A stretch of DNA of 10,660 nt, taken from the NCBI GenBank assembly GCA_001970855.1, contig LSSN01004384.1, forward strand, positions 1 through 10,660. Direction: 5' to 3'. Position 1 is the first letter of the stretch. Each line of letters begins with the position of its first letter. A program made the translations under genes and the position numbers. The notes beneath the pieces were generated by a model that worked only from the letters and a program-made list of their open reading frames with translations, was not told the DNA's origin and made no database searches. The stretch is from Smittium culicis (lineage: Eukaryota > Kickxellomycota > Harpellomycetes > Harpellales > Legeriomycetaceae). Shown one piece after another: positions 1 to 7,058 of this stretch.

Positions 1-864
1 AAAAATAATAGAACTAAGGCTTAAAGTGTTGAAATAAAAAAAAACCAACTAAATAATAATTTTTAAACTAATCAATCTTTTAAAGCTAAGCTTCTGCTTA
101 TTTTCTCACTTTTTTAGATTTGCTTTTAAATATATATATTTTATTTATTTATTTGAGGAATATTTTTTTTATAAACAAAGTAATAAGAGTTATTACTAAA
201 AATTTTGAGAGCGCTTCACTTTTCTTCTTTTCTTACCTATTTATATTTCATAAATAATTAAAAAAACCTACTAACCTTTGTTTTCTATTTATCGCATTAA
301 GTATTTTATTTTTTTTTCCGATTTATAAAGTTTTACTTATCTTGCATAGATTGCTATTTTCACTGAAAAAATCAATTCTCTTTTTAAATCCCAAATAAGC
401 GAATCGCCTTTCAATATTCTAATCAATTAATTGTCAAATCATCTATCAATTTCTTTATACTCAACTTTTTCTCTTTGTTGCTTTATTTTTCTCGGGGGTT
501 TTCTTTTCACTCAAAATAAATTTATATGCAATTTTATATCTATACAAACAAAATGGGAATGTAATATTTTTATTTCTCTTGTGGTAGAATTACACTAATA
601 CATATAAAAACTAGAATGGATAGAATATATTGTGATTTTCCAGACATGTATATCTTTAATGTACTAAAATTAATAATGTTGACATTTTTATTAACATTTT
701 AATTAGGCTTTTTTATCCCTAGAATAAATGAAAAAGCTAATTATATCTATAGATAAAAATATTGGTCTATTTATAATTTAAACTTTTAAAATTAAAGATA
801 AAATATATATATTTGAACGAAATACGTATATGATAATATGAATTAAATGACATTATCAACGATA
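1..864. other. A+T-rich intergenic sequence, no gene seen
   Basis: No open frame of useful length, tRNA-like fold or protein-like reading was found on either strand. Positions 200-510 are rich in pyrimidine runs (TTTTCTTCTTTTCTT and similar), which could be promoter-proximal sequence of a gene to the left of the window, but there is nothing to confirm that. The rest is A/T homopolymer runs and short TATA-like tracts. Confidence 0.6.
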
Positions 865-1450
865 GATTTTATAATATTAAAGGCTATAATTATCCAAGTT
901 GGCACTAATCAGAGCAAATCTAATTAAAAACTTCTATCACTTCAAGATTATTTCCCTAAAATTCATATCCAAGTATTTCAATCTGATAATTATATTGAAG
1001 CAGATACTTTGATAGAGTTAACGCTCCAGGTATGAACTTTTCTGAGTCTACCATTTGAATAATTATAGCTGACTATCAAAAACTAATCTATTAAATTATT
1101 TTCCTCTGAAATTAGTTTCATATTTTTAGTAGAGCAGCAGCTATTTTTGCTTTAACGCTCTAGGTTGGCATTTTTTTGAGTCTACTATTATAATAATTAT
1201 TGATTACTCTTAAATGTTACACAACTTAATATTTTATTTCTGTTTTCACCCTGAAGTTTTAAGTGAAGCAGCAGCTTTTATTGTGTTAACTCACCAGGTT
1301 TGCACTTTTCTGAGGCAAAAATTTAATAATTAATATATTTTATTCTTAAAAGTTGTGCTAGTGAAAAGAAAATTATTTATTAGCTACAAGTATTTTTTAT
1401 TAGAGTATCAAAATTTTTTTCACTAACTCTTATGTTTGGCGCTCATCGAT
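865..1450. repeat. Degenerate tandem repeat, period about 134 bp, four to five copies
   Basis: A landmark AGCAG starts at 999, 1133 and 1267, exactly 134 bp apart each time. About 20 bp downstream in each copy is a second landmark, TTAACGCTCCAGG or a variant, with its AAC near 1020, 1154 and 1288, followed by a TTGCACTTTTCTGAG-like stretch. An older copy is recognisable from about 893 (TCCAAGTTGGCAC then CAGAGCAAA) at roughly 132 bp spacing. A weaker fifth copy lies near 1402-1450 (GAGTATC, then TAACTCTTATGTTTGGC). The inner copies are clearly related but diverged, and the outer ones strongly so, so the array is old. No reading frame runs through it, since the copies carry indels and stops. 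It could be a relic minisatellite or an eroded piece of a longer element. Confidence 0.7.
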
Positions 1451-1980
1451 ATCAACTATTTGACCAGAATTAAAACCGTTTATTTTTACTATACACGTGA
1501 GATTCTTTGAAGTTTCAGGCCTTTTTCTATTAAAACATTCCTTCGCTTTAAATTTCTCTAGTGAAAAAAATTATTTAGAATATTCTTTGACAGGATTAAA
1601 TAGTTTTTCTATTAAATCAGGCGAATATTTATTAAAAAAATAATTATAAGAGGGAAAATTTTCATCTATTTCTAATAATCTCTATTTTATATATATGCCG
1701 TGGTTATAATTGAATCCACGTACCTAATTTTAATTTTTAGGAGTTTACTTGGTTACTAAATTATTTTTTAAATATTTTATTTTATTGTAAAATTTTCTTG
1801 TCTTTTTTTTTCAATACCCAAAAGTAGGCGTTCTTATATACCCTGAAAAATAAATAAAATTGCACTCGCATTCTAACTTTTGTTTGCAACGGCGTGAAAT
1901 TGCTATTTCTGTTAGTACCCGTGTAAGTCTGAATGTAGTTTCCGAAAATAAAAGATGAATAGATAATATATGATAAATGA

Positions 1981-2059
1981 TAGATAAATAGATAAATAGA
2001 TAAATAGATAAATAGATAAATAGATAAATAGATAAATAGATAAATAGATAAATAGATAA
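1981..2059. repeat. Octamer microsatellite (GATAAATA)n, about 9.5 copies
   Basis: From about 1983 to 2058 the sequence is an uninterrupted head-to-tail array of GATAAATA, preceded by looser GATAAATGATA units from about 1970. The perfect units suggest recent slippage. It lies inside the candidate inverted-repeat element. Confidence 0.95.
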
Positions 2060-2078
2060 TTTGGTAATTTGGTAAGTT

Positions 2079-2100
2079 TCGATAACTTAATTGTTATCGA
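2079..2100. repeat. Hairpin, 8-bp arms
   Basis: TCGATAAC (2079-2086) and GTTATCGA (2093-2100) are perfectly complementary across a six-base spacer. It is the first of several consecutive hairpins in 2079-2211, directly after the octamer microsatellite and two copies of TTGGTAA. Confidence 0.75.
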
Positions 2101-2113
2101 TAGCAGAGAATAA

Positions 2114-2147
2114 TATTGGAAAAAAACTCATTGAGAAAAATCCAATA
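2114..2147. repeat. Hairpin, 7-bp arms with small nested stem
   Basis: TATTGGA (2114-2120) pairs with TCCAATA (2141-2147). Inside the loop CTCA and TGAG can pair again. It forms part of the same hairpin cluster as its neighbours. Confidence 0.6.
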
Positions 2148-2167
2148 CTTAATTATGCATTGCAATA

Positions 2168-2191
2168 GGTAGAAGCTAGATAGCTTCTACC
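2168..2191. repeat. Perfect palindrome with 11-bp arms
   Basis: GGTAGAAGCTA (2168-2178) and TAGCTTCTACC (2181-2191) are exact reverse complements separated by only two bases (GA). It is followed at once by a second small stem, GTGGT (2194-2198) with ACCAC (2207-2211), whose right arm forms the inner part of the 17-bp inverted repeat. In such AT-rich surroundings an arm of mixed composition this long and exact is unlikely to be chance. A subterminal hairpin of a small transposon or a cruciform-forming site is the likeliest reading. It is not followed by a T-run. Confidence 0.85.
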
Positions 2192-2223
2192 CTGTGGTCG
2201 GTTTCCACCACGGCATATATATA

Positions 2224-3054
2224 TTATATCAATACTATTTAAATATTAATGCCAAATGCTAGAGATAACTCTTGAAAAAATTATTTTTTTAATATTTATT
2301 AATTATTAATTATTAAATATTTTATTTAGTTATTTTCATCCATTATATTTGTTTTATTATTTATATAAAAAAAATTATGCTTTTACTATTCATTTTTAGC
2401 TTTGTAAATATAAAACCAAATTAAACTGTTATAAATTTATTTTTCAAAAGTGGATAAAACTGATTTCATATTTCAACGTATGCAATTTTTTTATAACTTT
2501 AATTTTTTGTATTTGTGATATAGATGGTTTATACACTGATAATAATTATATTCATAATTTAATATTTAAACAGTATATCTATTGTTCATGCTAATAAATG
2601 TTAAACAACCACTATAAATCATTTATGTAGACCTAAAATTCAACATTTTATATTTTGCAATTTTTATTGTTTAAATTAATAGCTTAGTGAATTCTGGAGA
2701 GACAAAGTAATCAATTGTTGTTTTTTTTTTTATTTCGATACTATAATGTATAAATTCTTTTATTCACATAGAAGCGATGCTAAAATAAAGTATATACATG
2801 TGTAAAACGTATGGCTAAGAATACCAAAAAATTTCAAAAAAGTTCTTTTAATCTTAAGGAGTTTGATTTAACAAAGGGGTAGGATTAAGAATTTTTTTTT
2901 CAAGAAATTGTACATTTTTTTAATTATGCCGATCTTTTTTAATGAAATTTAGTTTTTTTGTCTATCCAAGCAATGTAAAACTTCTGGCCAAATATATTTA
3001 CCAGATTTAAAGCTTTATAATTATTAATTAATTTGATATTTGACTATAAAAGCT
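2224..3054. other. A+T-rich spacer left of the retroelement, nothing recognised
   Basis: I see no coding frame, RNA gene or clear repeat. A/T runs dominate. The left outer end of the retroelement may extend a little into this stretch, because its terminus could not be fixed exactly. Confidence 0.55.
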
Positions 3055-3116
3055 ATTGACTATATAAATAATTGCGCATTTAAGATATTTTACTTCAGAG
3101 AGGAAACATATTAAGT
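3055..3116. repeat. Left inverted terminal repeat of the DIRS-like element
   Basis: The reverse complement of 3085-3116 matches 7015-7046 at 28 of 32 positions without gaps. Conserved blocks read outward from the coding region are ACTTAATATGT, TCCT, TCT, AAGTA and AATAT. After an apparent 18-base indel, TAGTCAAT is shared again (complement of 3055-3062 with 7051-7058). Weaker AT-only similarity may continue outward to about 3015. Inverted ends bracketing the coding span fit the DIRS type. Confidence 0.65.
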
Positions 3117-3334
3117 AATACCATCTAAATGGATAAAACAAAACAGAAAGTTACAAACCAATAAAAATAAATTAAATAAAATAAAATAATAAAAATTTTT
3201 ATAGTATATAATTTAAATTACTCGATAGTGTTATCCTTATCATCTTATGTTTCGCAAAGGTACTCTACCAGCATAAATATTTTAAAAATTTAATTTTTAT
3301 ACCTAAGAATATTTAAATATTATTTCCATCAAAA

Positions 3335-4070
3335 TTGTTAAACGGAGAAACAAGCAATCACTGTAGCTCCCAGAGTCAAGAGCAAGTAAGATTGTTGACT
3401 GAAATGGTTCAGCAACTCTTTAGAGAAACGAACCGTGATCTTGAGCCCGAGGTCCCACACGTCACAACAATAATACGATTGACCGACCTGAATGCTTACC
3501 AAACTTTGACTGAAACGTTTCCATCAATTGAAGAAGACTTCTTCAGCTCACCGTTTACTGAAAAGAACACAAGATTGAAATCTGCTCTTGCCCAATGACT
3601 AGCTCGATGAATTATAGCCTATCGCCACCAAACGGCGTAGCATCAAGCGTGGTGAAGGAGGCTAATACAATACTGTACAAAATTTAGGTATCTCTGGCTC
3701 AGAAAACCAGGAAGATTGACTTTTATGTGCACTGAAAAGTTCAGGGTAGTCCTGGACTAGACACCTCTGAGGATCCTGATGTCATTTTTGCGAGCACTAT
3801 TAGAGCACATTATTTGAAATAGCCTCCACTGTATCCCAAGCAAGATAATACAACCTTAACAAAGGATTGAGACTTCCTGGGAAACCGACTCAGCTCTTCG
3901 AATCTGATTTCAAACTGCTGATGGATCAATATGCGTTTGACGCCCTCATTTCAACGAAACCAACCGTGAAACGACAGCGAATCCATCGCTTTTGTAAGTT
4001 CAAACAGAGCTCAAACAACAAGGATTCGAAGAGCACCAACACTGTTATGGTGATTAGCACCAGTGCTGCA
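3335..4070 (+). pseudogene. Broken gag-like region of the DIRS-like element
   Basis: This is the first coding remnant. Frame 2 is open at 3335-3598 (87 codons, no ATG at its head) and holds an EQVRLLTEMVQQLF helix-like stretch and TFPSIEEDFF near its residues 61-70. The reading then moves to frame 1 from 3601 (SSMNYS...) to about 3822, interrupted by TAG at 3685 and TGA at 3733. Both stops are explicable as single C-to-T changes (CAG and CGA). Frame 3 continues from 3867 with RLPGKPTQLFESDFKLLMDQ and ends in a basic KRQR stretch near residue 36, as expected for a nucleic-acid-binding gag tail. No zinc knuckle is visible. Assignment as gag rests on position upstream of the reverse transcriptase, charge pattern and general resemblance, so function is inferred. 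Confidence 0.6.
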
Positions 4071-4189
4071 ACTTCATATGAGACCAATTTAAGCCATAAA
4101 ACCTATTACCGCAAGTCAGATTTTGTGTTAGAGGTCGAGGCCACAGAAAGGGGTCACAATAGAGTTCAAAAATACTTACCTGTCGTGGG

Positions 4190-5100
4190 CTGCTTAACGT
4201 TTTTCAGATCTGTATGGTCCATAAAAACGGACAGTCGATGATTTTGGGGCATAGTGGAAAGAATTCTGAATCCCCTTCAATAGCCTAGCCTTTGAGTCAC
4301 ATCAGCCTCTATCGGTACAAAAGAAAGCTGAGCTGCGCGATCAGTGAGGTTCTGGTTAAAGAATTAGACTCCCTGATATCCAAACAAACAATTGAGGAGA
4401 TACAGCATAGGGGACAAGGATTTTGCTGCCAGCTATTAAAGATATCGAAAAATACAGGTGGCATCAGACCTAAGCTCGACAACGTGAAGCTAAACCTCCA
4501 GGTGTATGAACAGAAATTTAAGATGAAGACACTGATACCCTTCTGCAGAATGGCCTACCGGAAGGATTTCCCGAAGTTTCTAGACCTCCAAGGTGGATTC
4601 ATGTACATCTTGATCTACAAGCAGTTCAAAAAGTACCTTCGATTTTATTGAAACTGCTGCTGTTTCCAGCTCCGCATTCTGTCATTTGGACTATCACTGA
4701 TCCCGTTGGTCTTCACAAATATTCTTCACTCATTTCTAGAATGGGCCAAGTCGAAAGAAATTCGAGCCTCAGGATATCTAGAAGACCTGCTCATTATGGG
4801 TGAGTCCAAAGACGTGTGCCTAACAAACACACGCTTAATATATCTAAGCTCTCGGAGCTTGGATTCATGTTCAATTCCGAAAAGTCGTCGACTACGCCGT
4901 CTCAGTCGATCGCACACCTTGGAATGGTGATCAATACGAGAGAAATGTCACTCAATTTTCCGCCCACCAAGATCCTCGATCTCCGACGCAAAGCCAGAAG
5001 ATTGTTCAACGCTGGCCAGACGACATTGAGATGTCTTTCGAGCTTCATCGGCAAGCCCCAGTCGATTTCAGTCTTCCTGCTCCCTGGAAGAATGATGTTT
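4190..5100 (+). pseudogene. Broken reverse transcriptase of the DIRS-like element
   Basis: Frame 2 at 4292-4651 carries the fingers and first palm motifs: VKELDSLISKQTIEE, GFCCQLLKISKNTGGIRP, FKMKTL, FLDLQGGF and KKYLRFY. After TGA at 4649 it resumes with LSLIPLVFTNIL and reaches the active-site motif at 4775-4786, which reads YLED instead of YxDD, so a catalytic aspartate is replaced by glutamate. An apparent two-base TA insertion at 4841-4842 moves the reading to frame 1, where ISKLSELGFMFNSEKS, TPSQSIAHLGMVINTREMSL and RRKARRLFNAGQTTL complete the thumb/connection. This DIRS-type pattern (long LGM...REMSLS block, no protease upstream) distinguishes it from LTR elements. A TGA at 4239 lies just upstream in the linker. 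The copy cannot encode an active enzyme. Confidence 0.8.
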
Positions 5101-5640
5101 CGCTGATTATTAGAACTCAAGAACCGAATTCTGTCAGTATCGAACTCATGGACATTGATAGCGACTCTGACCAAACCTTAAATACAGAACCCGTCCTTCT
5201 GGAAGAACCAGCATACGTCATGGAACGGTCACTCGTTCTTGCTTTAGACGTCAGAGCAGGAGATATTTACCGACTCCTTATACTCAGCTTGGGGAATAAT
5301 AATAGTATTACATCGGTCTATCTCGTGTATTGGAGTCACAAAGTGGTGAAACTAAATAATCACAAAAAAACTACTGAGTGTGTTGAAAGCACAGAGGCTC
5401 AAGAGTGTGATGAGACGATAATGGTTAGTCTATATAGATAAAATAATATTACACTCATATTTCAAGAAATTCGCGAGAGCAACCTTCCCGTAACTACACG
5501 AATTAACAGAAAAGATATGGTTTCACTGCCTCAAGACCAACACCCACCCATAAATATCATATGTACAGTCTGTACTAAACCCTACGAACACCCCCCAGCA
5601 GACTGATAGCGAAAACTGATTGGCTTCTTGCGCAAGAGTG
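5101..5640 (+). pseudogene. Broken RNase H region of the DIRS-like element
   Basis: Frame 1 continues from the reverse transcriptase past TGA at 5104 (LLELKNRILSVSNSWTLI) to TAA at 5179. The RNase H core is split between frames. LALDVRAGDIY is read in frame 3 up to about 5270, and FTDSLYSAWG in frame 1 at about 5266-5295, so a base was lost at the junction. This matches the D..AGDIYTDSS..AWG start of RNase H, whose first catalytic aspartate is here. Further on VYIDKIILHSYFKKF (frame 1, about 5434-5478) matches the VYTDN-type catalytic strand. IWFHCLKTN and VLNPTNTP follow, with more stops. RNase H would remove RNA from the RNA:DNA hybrid during reverse transcription. Confidence 0.65.
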
Positions 5641-5935
5641 ATTCTCAGCCATGAACTCTCAATATGGACCCGACTACCTCGACCTGTTAACATCATCCAA
5701 GATCAGGAAACTGGAACAATACTATAGCTGGATCCCGGAAAACACAGCACTGAGAGATGTAATGCGCTGATTCAAGGATGGTCCAGGTTCAACAATCCGT
5801 ACTGCCGCTCTCTGTGGAATCTGATTGCCCAAATAGTTCAAAAGGTCTTCCGTGATCAAGTCACAATGACACTGGTAACTCCAATGTATTAATCCGCAAT
5901 CTGGTTCCCAGACCTGTTAGAGTTATAAATTTCAA
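5641..5935 (+). pseudogene. Dam-methyltransferase-like remnant of the DIRS-like element
   Basis: Frame 2 from about 5660 gives SQYGPDYLDLLTSSKIRKLE followed by QYYSWIPENTAL. Frame 1 from 5788 then gives FNNPYCRSLWNLIAQIVQKV, and a third stretch near 5866-5930 gives VTMTLVTP and SAIWFPDLLEL. The succession of a D-L-x-x-S...K..YYSW block, an NPYC..xW block and a TLVTP...WFP block resembles the phage Dam-type N6-adenine methyltransferase module known from DIRS elements, where the middle block holds the PPW/PPY catalytic motif. Here that motif reads SLW, so the site is degraded. The assignment is by pattern and by location between RNase H and recombinase. It may instead be an RNase H extension. 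Confidence 0.5.
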
Positions 5936-6099
5936 AGCCACTACTTCTTCGAGCAACAAACGTCGTACCAGATCAGAAAAGCGAAAAATCACCGCTCTCA
6001 GAAAACAAGCATTAGAACTTGATGTCCTGGAATATCAGGGGTGTTTCCTCGAAACGCAAAGTCTCGGCTCTTATGCCATTGGGTTTATCGTTTCCAATG

Positions 6100-7015
6100 A
6101 ACGACGTATTTGACCTAGATTCAGGTAGTGTTCTATCCTGAAGCAAGTTCTAGACTGCTGGATATCAAATGAGATATTCACTCAAATTTCCGCTCCTCAA
6201 GTAATCAACTATCAGGAGGAAATATACACTGTATATAATTTGAAAGTTGGCTCAATAAAAGCCTATGAATCCGCTCTCCTTCAAATTTCAGATTTTTCAG
6301 CCGAGCTATCCGCCCATCGAATGTTTTACGAATTTATCAAGGCGTTGGATGATACTTCTATTAAATAATTCATCAGGCCTTCGACGGATATATCACCAGT
6401 TATAGAATTTACTCGAGAATGGGTCCAAAACTCTTCACTCACTGCTAAGATAATAATATCCAAGTATTTCTGGCTACTATCTGTGACAGGTTTCTTTCAC
6501 GTCAGAACATCCATATAATTTAAGAACAACGTAGAAATATCGAACAAGGGGTACTTAACCTAATAATAGTAGCCCCTAAAGAAAAAAAATATGACAGTCC
6601 AATTGAAAAACCATGCCAAATCAACCCCCCACACCGATATATATTATGCCCTGTAAATGCATACATTGTCTCAAGGAAAAGTTAGCAATTAATCCCTGCT
6701 CGTCCCCACTCGTAAACAATAGAGATTGGGTAGTTCATAGGCTTATAACGTATGTCGATGATACCTCGAAGCCCCTATCAGTTGATAATATCACAACATA
6801 CACCTATTCGATTTATGATTTAATACGCCGCGACCCTGAAGCACCAATCCCTAAGATGAGAGCAATAGGTGCTACATTAGCCACAAATTCCGGGATATCG
6901 ACACATAATTAATTTCCCAAGTATTTTGGTCTGATATACTATCTTCGATACATATTTACGAATCACAAAAAATTTTTCGAATAACTCGACTGATTCGAAT
7001 TTAAATTATGAGTAA
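6100..7015 (+). pseudogene. Broken tyrosine recombinase of the DIRS-like element
   Basis: The N-terminal part is read from about 6222 (YTVYNLKVGSIKAYESALLQ) through FIRPSTDISPVIEFTREWVQ and ISKYFWLLSVTGFFHV near 6510, the area expected to carry the first catalytic arginine, which is obscured by a frame change. Next come IIVAPKEKKYDSPIEKPC and ILCPVNAYIVSRK, then a shift into the open frame 6613-6912 (KEKLAINPCSSP, RLITYVDDTSKPLSVDNI, APIPKMRAIGATLATNSG). The PKMR arginine (about 6859-6861) corresponds to box II, where most family members read HxxR. After another shift frame 2 at 6941 gives IFDTYLR, matching the C-terminal tyrosine signature, and ends at TAA 7013-7015. The recombinase would integrate circular cDNA. 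This copy is inactive. Confidence 0.7.
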
Positions 7016-7058
7016 CTTAATATGTCTCCTGTCTAAAGTATAATATAAATTAGTCAAT
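7015..7058. repeat. Right inverted terminal repeat of the DIRS-like element
   Basis: Positions 7015-7046 match the reverse complement of 3085-3116 at 28 of 32 bases, and TAGTCAAT at 7051-7058 matches the complement of 3055-3062. The repeat starts at the last base of the recombinase stop codon, so coding sequence abuts it directly. Weak similarity (ATTAATTATAA) may extend it to about 7083. No clear internal complementary region was found. Confidence 0.65.

Larger units (their letters stand above)
1688..2223. mobile_element. Candidate small non-autonomous element (MITE-like) with 17-bp inverted ends
   Basis: Positions 1688-1704 (TATATATATGCCGTGGT) are the exact reverse complement of 2207-2223. 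Only the eight bases GCCGTGGT / ACCACGGC are information-rich. The TATATATA parts could instead be a duplicated or preferred AT-repeat target. Just inside the left end is a 5-bp stem (CGTGG at 1699-1703, CCACG at 1716-1720). Just inside the right end are several hairpins described separately. The unit is 536 bp, has no coding frame and contains an octamer microsatellite. The paired ends and subterminal stems resemble miniature inverted-repeat elements. A chance pairing of AT-rich arms cannot be excluded without finding other copies. Confidence 0.4.
3055..7058 (+). mobile_element. Decayed DIRS-like tyrosine-recombinase retroelement
   Basis: The internal part is visibly richer in G+C than its surroundings. 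It carries, in order on the + strand, remnants of a gag-like protein, reverse transcriptase, RNase H, a Dam-methyltransferase-like region and a tyrosine recombinase. That is the domain order of DIRS-type retrotransposons, which integrate with a recombinase in place of a DDE integrase. No aspartic protease or DDE integrase is seen, which argues against Ty3/gypsy or Ty1/copia. Imperfect inverted repeats flank the coding span, as in DIRS rather than the split direct repeats of Ngaro/PAT elements. Every domain is broken by stops and frame changes, and catalytic residues are lost, so this is a dead copy. Outer limits are approximate: they follow the inverted-repeat match and could extend to about 3015 and 7083 or further. 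Confidence 0.8.

Noticed and set aside
1697..1724. T-arm of a tRNA (CGTGG..CCACG with GGTTATAATTGAATCC)
   Set aside because: The loop is too long, and no A box, anticodon arm or acceptor stem is found around it.
2168..2213. Rho-independent terminator or riboswitch
   Set aside because: The gene context is fungal, no T-run follows the stem, and no bacterial gene is present.
4239..4651. TGA read as tryptophan (alternative genetic code), since two TGA codons sit where Trp is expected
   Set aside because: The intact P450 uses only TGG for tryptophan and has no in-frame TGA, and the element also has TAA/TAG stops and frameshifts, so these are ordinary mutations.
4726..5174. Two open frames on the - strand (4726-4917 and 4902-5174)
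   Set aside because: They mirror the reverse transcriptase coding sequence on the + strand and show no domain-like content.
5031..5441. 136-codon open frame as a separate gene
   Set aside because: It is mostly an out-of-frame reading over the end of the RT and RNase H region. Only its DVRAGDIY stretch is real sequence of the element.
3055..7058. Ty3/gypsy LTR retrotransposon
   Set aside because: No protease or DDE integrase is seen, the RT has the DIRS-type block order, the end region matches a tyrosine recombinase, and the flanks are inverted rather than direct repeats.
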